Positions 13,801-25,700 of a stretch of DNA of 64,000 nucleotides are shown piece after piece. This stretch comes from Planococcus citri (taxonomy: Eukaryota > Arthropoda > Insecta > Hemiptera > Pseudococcidae). How positions within the stretch are numbered: the stretch's first letter is position 1; every line of letters begins with the position of its first letter. Below the pieces are notes generated by a model. That model was given only the letters and a program-made list of their open reading frames with translations, was not told the origin of the DNA and ran no database searches. The DNA lies in NCBI RefSeq assembly GCF_950023065.1, contig NC_088678.1:12018580-12082579 (forward strand). The letters are read 5' to 3'. The translations under genes and the position numbers were made by a program.

Positions 13801-13983
13801 TCCCAGGATTCTGGTCTTCCTTGTTCTTTGGTTATTCCCAGCATAGGGCTCTTGGATTAACGCCACATCAATTCCAAAGTATGCCATTGCTCGTTCCATT
13901 GTACTGCTGGCCTCAGCAGACCGCATGAGATTTGCCTGAGCAAATCTCAACGTTGACTTGACTGCAGGTTCTTGGGTGGTCAT
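10847..13983 (-). pseudogene. ORF2: endonuclease-reverse transcriptase, frameshifted
   Basis: The first part (13983-13108, 291 codons) is an exonuclease-endonuclease-phosphatase type nuclease with LIQEPY, GMDSNAKS, SNIDLTL and SSDHRL motifs. The second part (to 10847) is a reverse transcriptase with GKAPGPD, a FLDIKGAFD motif, GCPQGSVLGP and the FADD catalytic box, then a CX2C..HX4C knuckle (CANC to HVVWTC). The two parts are in different frames. Homology-like sequence (KVRWWNGRLANLK) continues upstream of the RT ATG at 13120 in the RT frame, so a one-base-type indel lies at about 13195-13215. Near the 3' end a second frame (10958-10518) stays open and may be the true tail or chance. The enzyme would nick target DNA and copy its RNA there. 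ORF2 starts at an ATG overlapping the ORF1 stop (ATGA). Confidence 0.9.
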
Positions 13984-15152
13984 GCTTCGGTTTGTTCAGC
14001 CGCCCTTCGTAAGGCGCTCCGATAGCATGGGCAGTCCCGACTGGAAACACTGTGTTCTGACGGTATCTTGGCAAAGACGCAGTTAGCGCACATTGCGTTT
14101 TCCTGTCTCTTATCACAAGCTGCATCTGTATGTCCGGTTTCAGCACAATGACCACAGACCATTTCTGTCCTGCGGCATTTCGCTTGAGTATGGCCGAACG
14201 CCTGGCATTTAAAGCACCTAGTTGCGCTTATGAAGTCATCCGTTCTGCAGGATGCGTATCCTAGGTACACTCGTCCCTTGGACCTAATCTGTCTTCGTAC
14301 TCCTGGGTCCACCTCAACTACCCAGTGACAGTAAGGTTTATCCCTTGGTCCCGTTCTGAACACCGGTTTTGCTTTTGCCGTGAATTCCTCTAATGAGCCG
14401 CACTCAGAGAAATCGTTCTGACGATAGAGATTTCCTACAATGTCTTCTTCTGCCATGGTACGATCAACACTCAGGATAATGACTTTCGGCTTCCTTCTTT
14501 TTGGCTTTACCGTTTCGAATTGCAAGTCTTTTAACTTTTGGTCCTCTTGGATCTTCACTATATCTTGGTCCGAGGCTACCTCAACGATGATAGCTGATGT
14601 CTTCGTCTTAATAACTGACTTTACTTTTATTCCAGACTTCCCGGCATCCAAGGAGGCACACACTTTTTGTCGTGTGACCTCACTTGTGTCCTGCGTGTTT
14701 TTGTCTTTAGGCCGGATTATAACCGTAGATCTTGGTTTTGGTTTGATCTTTGCCTGCTGTTGGGGTTCAGTGGCTGCTGCCTTAGCGTAGCTTGGCTGCG
14801 CCCCTGCCCCTGATTCCACTATTCCTTTATAATACGCCAATTCAGCTGCCATTTGTATATATTCTACCTCCATGATGTTGACTTGTTTAAGAATATACGC
14901 AGAGTCTCCCTTATTGATTTTCTTAGCTGGGTTCATCAAGTAATCAATTAGCAGGTTCTTCGACTTTCACCATTTCTGGTGTCCTGGCTCAACCGCTGGT
15001 AGCTCTGTATCTAGGCTTTCCTGGCTCTGCTTTGGGTCTGCATCCGAGTTCGAGATCGAGCTAAGTTGCCTCGCTAGGGCATCCGCCGCTTGCGCTGCTG
15101 CGTCTGCTACGGCTGGAATGGCTTTCCCTTGAGGGGTCGCCTTGGTAGCCAT
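13980..15152 (-). pseudogene. ORF1: gag-like zinc-knuckle protein with in-frame stop
   Basis: The reading frame starts at 15152 and runs to the TGA at 13980-13982, about 390 codons, but is broken by an in-frame TGA at 14967-14969 after 61 codons. The downstream 319-codon piece (ATG at 14939) carries two CX2CX4HX4C knuckles (CFKCQAFGHTQAKC and CGHCAETGHTDAAC) and a third Cys-rich motif near its end, typical of R1, TRAS and SART ORF1 proteins that coat the element RNA. The N-terminal piece is Ala/Gln-rich. The stop could be a decay mutation, or 14939 could be a real start with the upstream piece part of the leader; the shared frame favours decay. Confidence 0.82.
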
Positions 15153-15512
15153 TTCAGAGTTTTGTCAAAATCGGGTTTCTTTCTTTATCGGGTGAGTCTT
15201 GTCCGAGAAGGCTTTGTGGGTAGCTTAGCCGAAAAAGGAGTACTTATACCCTCTCCTATGCCGTTTAACGGGAACAGGGTCTTCAGGAAGCCTTTTAATC
15301 GTTTCTAGCCCTGACCACGAAGAGGTGTACCGCACAATTAATTGATAGAAAAACTTTCTAACCGTTAAGCGAAAGAATTTTACAACGTTTGATAGCTTTT
15401 GCCAGATGGTGCTCTGTACCGAGCCTAAGTCTGGTCTTTTGTGTGAAAACTTTATGCTGCACGAAAATTCGCTTAACAAAATGCCTTCACTTGGTCCCTG
15501 TAGCCCAGGGCC

Positions 15513-15527
15513 GTATAATCTTTACCT
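15513..15527. repeat. Right target-site duplication of the R1-like element
   Basis: An identical copy of GTATAATCTTTACCT. Sequence that follows (CTCATCTGGTTTGATTC) matches the spacer type found in the satellite, confirming that the array was split by the insertion. Confidence 0.92.
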
Positions 15528-16721
15528 CTCATCTGGTTTGATTCACATATTGGTGGTTCATTAATAATGAATTCGAAAATGTCACAATTTGTCTGGAAAA
15601 TAGAGGAGAAAGTTCATGAAAAATTCATTTTGCAAAACTTTCCCAACAAAATATTCATAAATTTTTATAAAATGGGTCAGCAAATTAGTAAATTTCAGGC
15701 TGGTGGGTTAATTCGTTGAAATTTTGATTTTTTCCCTCATTTTTGATCAAAAGATTTTCAACATAAAAAATCAAAAAATGCTCGTAAGCACCTGAATTTT
15801 GGCTGATATTGTCGTTTTGGCAGCTGTTTCGATTTGGCTTTCTCTTGTTCAAACAATTTTCGATCAGTTGGGTAAATATACCTACCTATTCAGACGTGTA
15901 GGTAATCGTTTATTTTTCACGTTTCTTCGGCGGTAGTGGCAATTGCAGACTACGAAACACAACGCACCTAGTAATTTTTTCACGAAGCTCATGTCCCTCG
16001 GCTTGGTCGCATAAAAAACACACACACAAGTCAAGAAGAAGGGTGAAAACTGGGCATCGAGTAAACGAGCAACCTGTCAATTAAGCTCAGTTACTAATTC
16101 ACTAATTGAATAGTGTGATTGGTACCAGTCGAGACTCCCTAAAGCCAAAGAGTCGATAGTAACAGGCAATTTGAGTAAATCGTCGTAGATATTCGTATTT
16201 ATACAAGTTATCCTCGTCTATCAATCATTCGTTTGGTCTGGTCTGAATAGCATAAGTATGCAGAATGCACCATATACGTACGTAAACCCGTTGAATGAAA
16301 ACTTGGTACGAATGCACAAGCATGTGGTACGTTATTAGGCTCGATTTAAATGTAAATTCCATACTGATCTGGAGAGATTAGAGCTCGATAGATAGGGCGT
16401 GGAGTGCGGAGCTTGGACGCGTGATGTTATCCTGAGGGAACTGCTTAAGTGTGCTGAGAGAATGTGGTTTATTTTTTTTATTTTTTTGGCTCGACACGAA
16501 AAGCCTAGTCGCCCGCAATAATCGGAATTTTGGTGCTGGAGAGGTTATAAAATAATGTAAATTTTACGTAATGGGAAACAGAGGTCAACCGAGCCGAATG
16601 GCTTTTCTCACAGCATATTATCGCATCGGCATAGGCTAGATATAGTAGATAGAAATTTCAACCTTTCGGTATTTACTAATGACTCTTTTATTATTGTTTG
16701 TTTTTCTCGTTCTTTATACAG
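15528..16721. other. Satellite remnant and upstream region of the SH2 gene
   Basis: The first 70 or so bases look like residual satellite spacer. The rest is unique AT-rich sequence. A splice acceptor (TTTATACAG) ends at 16721, so at least one untranslated 5' exon of the SH2 gene should lie upstream, here or in the retrotransposon flank; I could not place it. Confidence 0.4.
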
Positions 16722-16730
16722 AGCAAATTA

Positions 16731-19700
16731 ATGACGACTCCGAATAAACCTATAGAAACTGCGGCGTCATCTTATCGTACTAGTGAAGGAGGCTCAGTCG
16801 GGCCGCAGTCGAAACCGAACTCGATCCCGGGATTACGAGTTTTTGAAAACAGCTCGTCGCCCGGATCGAATCAAAGTACACCGACCAGCGATGAGAGTAA
16901 TTCGCCCACCGAGCTAAATATCTACAAAAGGCTGCTGGAGAAACCGCCATTAATTAAAAGAGTTCCGGTTAACATAAAGGAAATTCTACACGAAGAAGGA
17001 TTTCCTTCGACCAGACCAACTCCGGAAGGATGCATAAGTTTTCAAAAAGAAACTTGTACTTTGTCGCCGAATGCCAAACGTAAAAGTAGTAAAACGGAAG
17101 TTTACGCTTTAAGGTAAATATTTTTTTTCTTCAAGGGGTGGTCAATTTTGAAAAAATAATGTTCATTTACGCTGAAAAGTGTAATTTTGTTTTGTTAGCC
17201 GAATGCCAAAGAACTTGTTGGTAGTTTTCTTTGTTCTGTTTCAAAAATCCACTCGAATGGCTTAATCGACATAAAGTTTTCTGAGAGCTTTGATCAAACG
17301 AATCAGCAAATGACTAACTTTTGAAAACAGAAAAAATGGCCTCGTCAAAAAATCTCATGTTTGGCCATTTTTTTTTTTTATTTCAGTGTTTCCAACTCAA
17401 ATTTCACTTTAATTACGAACTTTGAAAACTTTTTAGACATGAAGACCTCTATCAGCTAAAATCTGAATCAACTTTCATTGAAATTTTTCGATATGTTTTC
17501 CAGTAGGTATCTTTAAAAAAAAGTTTTCTAAAGGGACTATCGAATGAGATATTTTCAAAGACCACCATAAGAGAAGAGAGGATCAATAAATATTTAATTT
17601 TGAAACATGAAATTCACTTTATTGAAATGCACTCTCGTGATTTTGAAAGTACCATTTCGACTTTTGAAATTTTTATTTTTTGAGGAGAAGGGGGGGAGGT
17701 GGTAAGAAAAAAGTGTCCCTTTTTGTTCTAGACCTCAGATGTTCCCAAATCAATTACTGCAATCAAAAACAATAAAGCATGGGCTTTTCGATTTTGCTCG
17801 ATTTTTTTTATAACTTACCTTCGACCTTATCTAGTAAAATATACCTACATATGGGTACCTAAAATCATTATTTCAGTGTTTCCAACTGTTAGGGGTTGTG
17901 GCAGTGGTAGAAGAGGGGACTTATACCAATTTGGAAATTTTTCGAAACTGCCAAATTCTCCAAGCTCGACCCTAGCTCAAAACTGTTCCAATTTAGAGCA
18001 AATCTGTTTCCAGAGCTTTGAAAAAATATAGAGCATTTGAAATCAGCAGTAAAAATTTTAAAAGCTCAATGTTGAACTTTGAAATTCAATGCTCAACTTT
18101 TCGTATCAGTTCAAATGTTGAACATTTGAGAAAAATTACAACAAATAAGACTCTTTTTAACCCCTTTTTCAGCAAACGTACCAAAATTAAATCTCAATAA
18201 CCTGTAAGGAGTGCAAAAATCTTAATAATGTTGATCAAAATTCGTTTAAAATTTCAATTCTGAAGAGCTTTTGAATGATTTGAAAGCAGGATGCTGGATT
18301 CTTATTGTTTGTTTATTTTTCGAGAGTACTAACAAGAGAATCCTTCGAGAAGTTCGCCTTCATGGTGTAAAACCCCCATACTCAAAATTTCAGCTGCTCA
18401 AATTGATTTTTCCATTTTTGGCAAATCTTTGGAAAGTCAAAATTGATCATTTTTGGGTTATATTTGGACAGGATGCCCCAGAACGGTTCAAAATGGTAAA
18501 ATTCGGACTCGGTGTACATTTTCGACTAGAATACAGCTATTTGTGGAAATTTCAGAAATTTCCTTGTCAACAGAAAATTTTGAATTTTTTCCCGATTGAT
18601 TCTGGTAAAAAAAACAAAAAAACAAAAAAAAAACGCTTTTATATTAAACAGTTTGAGAATTAGCCATAACTCGATTTTTAGTTGCCCAAATTGATTTTCA
18701 TATAGGTAGTTACTCTGGAGAAATTTTAAAATTCTGAAGGTAAATCACAATAATCGAGGGTGTAGAACTGTAGAATGATATAAAATAGTAAAATTCGATT
18801 CGTGCTGAGGAAGGGGTTACCTGATATTTGTAGGGGATAAATAGGCAGGCATGTCATTTTTCATAAAATGCACGAATGGCCAAAAATAATCAATTTTAAA
18901 TTTTCAAAAATTTACCAAAAATCAATGTTTCCAGCTTAAATTTTGGTTATGGGTGTTTCAGACTATATTTTTTTGAGTACCTAATTGGCCCTGTTCAAAT
19001 TGAGAGTCGGTGACTCGAGAGGTGCCTTTGTGAGGTCAAATACCTATGCTTTCATTTTAGCTTTTAAGTCATGAGAAATAATTTTAAAAAATGTGAGGAT
19101 GTGACGTGAAATGTCGATTTTCTGTGTAATTTGAGAACACTGAGCTCGAATATCGAGTAATTTTCTTATTTCGACCCTTGAATGATTCCTCTGCTCAAAC
19201 TCCTCATCCCCTCCAGTGAAAATTAGCAATTAAAAGGACGTTCGTGAGGAGCTGGATTCAAAAAATAAATTGATAAATTTGATTTTACGTTAGTGACCTG
19301 TAATTGGTGAAAAATGGAAGCCAACATGCTTACCCTAAATCCAAGAAAAAAAATAAAAAATTGAGTGATAAAATCTTTGTTTTTTTTTTTATTTTGATTT
19401 TCAAAAAATGTTGAAGAATCTTTCATCGGGGCATCATTTTTTCTGGGAAGAGGTTTTCTCAAAAATGGAAAGGGCTTGTTAAACGCTTTGTGGGTCGTTC
19501 TCATACTTGAGCAGTAAATTGTAAAAATTTTAATATTTTCAAAAAAATTCGAAAAAAATTTCACTAAAAGTGATGTTTGGCTGTTTGACTGATACGATTG
19601 CAAATTTCACTTGGACAAATTTTTCACCCTAGTTCTGATTTTTTCCAAAAATAAAAATACTCAAGTCAGTATCATATGGCTAAAATTTTCCTGATTCAGA

Positions 19701-22700
19701 AGGAGGAGACCAGAGAAGGAAAGCTACAACCGAAAGACAACGACTTTTAGAAGTTTTTGAAAGCTAATAAAAGTTAGCCAAAGGTGTGTGATTGAAAAGC
19801 TAAAAACCAGCCAAAAGCTGTACACCTTTCTTTGAGCTTTTTTGCATATTTATCTGGTTCTCAGTTTCAGTTTCGGTTTCAGTTATTTTTCAATTTTTAA
19901 TTTTTAACTTCTTTCAATTTTTTAGATTTTTTTGTTGTTGTTGTAAATTTTCTTCAATTCTTCTGATTTAAAAAAAAATTTGAAAAGCTAAAAATCGAAA
20001 TCTGAAAGCTGAAAGCCAAACCCCAAGGATTTTTGAAAGCTGAAAGCTAGCCGTTAAGCTTTGCAAATTTGAAAAGTCTAAAGTTGAATGGTGTAGTTTT
20101 ATACATTTTTTAGAAGCTAAAAGCAGAGGAATGTGTCCTTAAAAATTGTAATTTTAGTTTTTCAAATTTTCCAAGCGGATAATTTGTTTCAATGTGAGAG
20201 AACATTTTTGGAAAGATTACGTTCAGTTTTCATGAAAATGTTCTATTTTTCTAATGTTTTGAATATTTTCTCAGAATATTTTTCAACTCTTTTTTCAATT
20301 TTTTCATATAAATATATTATTTTTTTTTGAAGTGACTCCAAAATTTAAATTTGTGACTCGTCAGTAAAAACCTGTTGAAAAAGTCCTGATCGTTTTTCAA
20401 TATTTTCAAAGATTCATGATTTTTATCAGAGAAAAAAACACGATTTTTCAACCATGAGTTCAAAAAAAGTTCCGATTTTCGCCTAAAATGAGAAAAAGTT
20501 TCGTTTTTTTAACCCTTTAAGAAGTCCTGATTTTGTTGCCAGAAATTGACAAAAGTCCTGATTCTAGCCCAGAATTTTTTTAATCCAAATTTTTGCCAGA
20601 AATTTGAGAAAATGTTGTTTTTTAAGCGAGAGATTCTGAAAAGTCTTGATTTTTTGCCAGAAATTTTAAAAAGTTCTGAGTGTTTTTGTCGGAAATTTAA
20701 AGCTCTGATTTTTTTCAGGATTTTAAAGAAATCGTGACTTTTGTCAGAAATTTGAAAAAGTTCAGTTTTTTAGCCAGAATTGGAGAAAATTTCCAATTTT
20801 TCGAATAGAAATCCAACATTCCACTTGAAAATTCGGTTTTGAACCCCGTCTTTCTGAAAAACCAACTAATTTTTTTCAATTTCTGATCTCCTCTTTCAGA
20901 TTTTTTTGCTTTTTTGAAAAAAAAATCATCAAGAAGTCGTGATAAGGTTGTTTAAAATAGGTAGTTTATTTTCATCCTTTAAATTTCAAAATTGATATTT
21001 TTTTCATCTTTCATGTTGATTGGGTTGCAGTATGATCAGATAGAAGGGGTTGATTCGACTCTCAAAATATATTTTATGAAGTATTCTGTGTTTAGCATCT
21101 TCTCTTTCTTTTTCTTCCCCTCCTTCAATCTTTTCTCATTTTAGATCTGTGGTTTCAACATGATAGTTTTTAGAACTGTCAAATACTTAATTTAAGAAAC
21201 AGTTCATAATACTCTCGAAGTGTTGCACAATTTTTGCAATTTCAAGAAAAAATCTTTGGAAATCCGGCTACACCATTTTTGCAGTACCTCACCTGGTAAA
21301 TCAATTATTCTAATCAAATACTTATTTTTCATTTTGCAGAAATATAACCAGGTGCGATGTACCATTTAGTCATAAAGATAAGAAAACCTTACCTTCGGAG
21401 AACAGTTGCAGTAGTTCAGATAACGACGATTGCAAAACGTACAAAAGGCATAGGCATTCTAGCTTGCAGACTAAAACTTCGTTACCACCACCTCCTCCTC
21501 CTCTACCACCCGAAAGAGCAGATAGCTTGATTAAACATAAGGAAGAAAACGAGCTTAAACTTGCTCCTTGGTTTCAAGCCGGAATTCCCAGGTAAGCATA
21601 AGCACTTCCTTTCGTTTTTCTTTATTCTTCTTTTGCCTAATTGGCGATGAATTTATTCTTATAGGTAACTCAAGTTCAGGTATATCTCCCCCAATCCTCA
21701 TTAAACGTATGCATCAAGTCAAGTTGATTATGTGTGAGAGAAAACATTTGGCATATTGTCAAATTGACAACAGATTAGATTAAATTCTCGTACAACGAGT
21801 TGTTGTCGATTAAACAATAAATACTATAAGCCAAACACCTTTATAAAGCACTCTCTCTCATTAACCAGTTTCCTATAATAAGAAATCATAGGGTTGAAAG
21901 GTGCAGGAGGCGGTACGATTATTAAAGTATATCCAATTCGATTCAATCCAGTTCTACCGCAATGCACTGAGCTATGTGTACATTTAATGCCTAACGCTCT
22001 ATAAATCGATAAATTATTATAACTTCCTCTCTACTGCTCCGTTCTTCTCGTCTTGAAATTGTGGATCGGTGTACCTCTACTCGTATAAGTATAAGAGCTT
22101 ATCATCGCTAAATAAACGGGAACGACCGCTGTAAAAATGTATATTTTATGGCATATTTAACTCTAAACGCGTGGTAGTGGACCTTGGGCACACTCCTCAG
22201 CGATGTTATATTCTTCTTTTATGAATATTTTACTTTACACACTTGTAGACAGGTATTAGGTACATTTGACAAGAACGTATGGAATGCGAATTTTTTGGCG
22301 TGTTTTTTCTTCTTTTTTGACATTTGCGATTGAACCGGATTTTTTTGGTCGTGGATAAGATTAGACGATGGCGTCTTTGTGGCGACGTCGTCGCGGTTTC
22401 TAAAAGAAAATGAGGATTGAAATTTGCATTTTGGGTTTTGTAAAAGTCTAACTTGGTGGTTTAACGATGGTGCAATTTATTATAGGTAATTAAGATAGCT
22501 AAGAAAATGTTTTAAAATACTTGATGTAAGAGGTTTGGTTTTATATAAATTTTTGTGAAAATTCCAGCTGCGAACTGGCTACCTGTTGGGTCTCCTGGCG
22601 ATTGCATGAATGGAGCATTCGTATAAGGTGGTCTTTATATTTTGAAGTTTGGCTTTTTTATATTTATGAAGAAATTATTCCAGCACCCAATGTTTAAAAA

Positions 22701-25700
22701 ATAAAAAATGAAAAAAATTCATCGAGATATTTTTGATTGAAACTACTCATCTTCCGAATACCCTCTTTTTATGGAAAAATTTCCCCTCAATCTCTCCAGC
22801 AATGTTGGTTCCCCGTACCTATGCAGATTGCAGATTGTCTCCCTAGTTGAAAAAAAATCAGAAAAATTGGCTGAAGGAGAAGTTGGTGACAATTTTCTAA
22901 AAAAAAAAATCACCGAATTCTGCATCAAAATTCTTTCAAATAATCCATTTTTACAACAAAAAAACAAAGAAACACAGTTTTCCAGGCAATGGGGATCCAC
23001 CTGTTCAGAGACCCACAGAGTTGAAAAAAAAATTTTAAAAGGAAATGAGAGAAATTTTTCAAAGATTTTCAAATTCTGTTTCAGAAGTATGTACTTCAAG
23101 TGATCTCTTTATTTGAAAGAGAAAAGAAACTTCTCTGATCCCTTAAATAATGTTGACCTTCATGTACGGAGATCTCCGAGTTGAAAAACTCAAAGAAATG
23201 AAACTCAAAAAATGTTTCTTGTCCCTTGAGTGATTTTATTTCACTGCACTTGTTTCTCTTCTCAAAATGACCATCCTATAAATGTGCATTGGAGGATCAG
23301 AGAAGCTTTTTTCTTGAAAAGATGATTATTTAGAGCAAATTCGAACACAAAAATTGAAAATTTTGGAAATTTTTTTTCATTTTCCTTTTTCCTCCATTTT
23401 TTCTTCGGGGTTTGAAAAGAGGCAAAACATCAAAGTGAAGGATTGAGAAAGGATTTTTTCCTAAGAAATAGGTTATTTTCAGAAATTCTGTCTTGGAAAT
23501 TGAAAATTTTTGAGAAAATCTCATCTACGAGTACTTTAGTTTTAATTTATTTTTTCATTTTATTCAATTGGAAGATCGAGGGTGTGTTTTTTTTTTAAAG
23601 GAAGATTATTAAGGAGAACTTCTAGCCAGTCAATTATTGAGAATTTTCAATAAAAATTTTGCAGCATATTTTTTTGTTTTTTTTAACCGGGGGGGGGGGG
23701 ACTTTGTAAAGCAGTTTCAGTATTGCTTGAAGAATTGAGGATATGAGTTTTCGGTAAAAGATGGAAGAGCGGTTACTAGATGGAAATTTCGATGCACAAA
23801 ATTGATATTTAAAATTAAATTTACTCGAGATTTTTCTGCTTTTTTTCAGCTGAAGCATTTTTCCCATAAAAATAGACAATTTTTGAGATTGGGAGTAAAA
23901 AAAATCTTGGAAAATTTTTCATAAAAAATAAAGCTTAATTACCCCTAATTTTTCCCTTCCCTCATCTATTAAAATTTTAAAAATTATGCTGATGAAATTA
24001 AAAAAAAAATTAAATTCAAAACATATTTGTATCGTACATTCACACAAGAAGGCTCATTTGGAGAGTCAATCCCCCCTTCCCTCCGCTGAAAGTCAGAAAA
24101 TTTCCTAGATTGATAAAAAATTGCTGTGAATTCTTGATTAGTTATGTTTAAGGAGGAGGAAAGTAAAAAGCCCCAACACTTTCAATAGGCATCAATTTAC
24201 TCTATTTTTACCATGTTGATTATTTTTGGGTCCATAACTGAATGGAAAGTTGAAATTTTGTACAGAACTATAAAAATTTCTTAATTCAGGAACCATTGAT
24301 TTGGAAAATCGAAATAAATAATATATGTAGATGTAGATACACTGATTCAGGGATCAGGGCGTAGATGAATAATTGGGGTAGGCTAAAGAATAAGATTAAA
24401 ATTCTATCCCTATTTTTTTTTAAATCGAGCCTCTGCATAATCTTTTTAAAGCTGAAAAAGTTAGCTTGACGACAAAATATGTGCAAATGAATGAATTAGG
24501 AACTAATTTCTCAAATTTTGAGACATTTCAACCCGCTCCTCTCACAACGTACTATTGGTTCTAAAAATGTCCACATCTATCTCCAGATTATCCATTTCAA
24601 TTTCTTTATTGAAAAATTGACGAATCAAGTGAAGGAGGAGTTGTGATAAGGTCATTTTTGGGCCCCAGCTCAACTGAACCACTCTTAAAATATTGTAACA
24701 AATATCCCAAATACGAATCCGTGGCTAGTTAATCCAAAATCATCAAATTTATGGGCTCCAGGGGTTCCCAAAGTTGTGAATGAAAGAAGAATTTTAGGAA
24801 CCACTGAATATAAATTTCAAAAACCTTTTTTAGCGTGAAATATCTGTTTGAACCCAATGGAGATTTTTTTATTTTCGACCTCCGGGGGTAGGAATTGGAG
24901 GGGTTTTGATTTTTGGAAAATTTTGGAAACACAATTTTGAACCTACCCCTTCGAGCCCCCCTAAAAAGCTTTTTATGGTTCATTAGTATCTGAAAGATTT
25001 CCATCCTACCAAATTTTGAGATCAATAAAAATTTTCGCTGGTACTCAAAATTCCTATTTTTCGTAATTTTCATATTTTGGAAACCCCTGGAAAACTAGAA
25101 ACCTGGAATTTGCGCCAAACGTAACGTTTTGAGGTAGGTATATATTCCATTATTTAGATGAAAAAGTTGCATTAAGCTCTCTGTATATTCGTAATTTTGA
25201 ACCCTTTTTTTAGAGCCCCTCCCCCCTATTTTAGGCACCCCTAAAAAGGCGTCTATGCACATTTTTTCAAATAAATTGAAGAATTTACATTTGAAATACA
25301 CTAGCAAGTGCTCGATAATTTTTCATAATTATGATTTTTCCAGTAACTTTCGAAATTGAGCTATCCCAGTTGACCACATGCTAGCAAAAAGCTAGCGTTT
25401 TATTCGCGTTTTGATAAGTTGCTAGCAATTTACTCGCTTTTTGTGGCCAGCAATAATTATCTCGCTAAAAGTAAGCGATTTTCTTGCAGTTTTTCGCTAG
25501 CAAATTCAATTCTAGCAATTTTCGAGCTGTTTTCCAGCGACTATCAGCTAGCTTTTACTTCACTTTAACTTGCTCGCCTTATGCTAGCGTATTACTGGCG
25601 GATACTTGCTCGCAATTCTATGCTAGGACAGTTCAAGCAATATTCTCGCATATCTCAGCTAGCTTTTACTTCACTTCATACATGCTCGCCTGATGCTAGC

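Larger units (their letters stand above)
10334..15512 (-). mobile_element. R1/TRAS-like non-LTR retrotransposon, about 5.2 kb
   Basis: A minus-strand LINE-type element. Its 3' end is a poly(A) tail, seen as a run of T on the plus strand at about 10333-10356. Its 5' end is at 15512. ORF1 encodes a gag-like protein with zinc knuckles and ORF2 encodes an apurinic-type endonuclease followed by reverse transcriptase and a C-terminal zinc knuckle, the order of the R1 clade. The perfect 15-bp duplication and poly(A) tail show insertion by target-primed reverse transcription into the palindrome satellite. The element is GC-richer than its surroundings. ORF1 has an in-frame stop and ORF2 a frameshift, so this copy appears inactive although near full length. 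The first 360 bases of the element (15153-15512) form a 5' UTR; bases 10357-10846 are mostly 3' UTR. Confidence 0.93.

Noticed and set aside
22743..23103. Overlapping ORFs of 110-118 codons on both strands
   Set aside because: Intronic, low complexity, no splice context and no recognisable domain.
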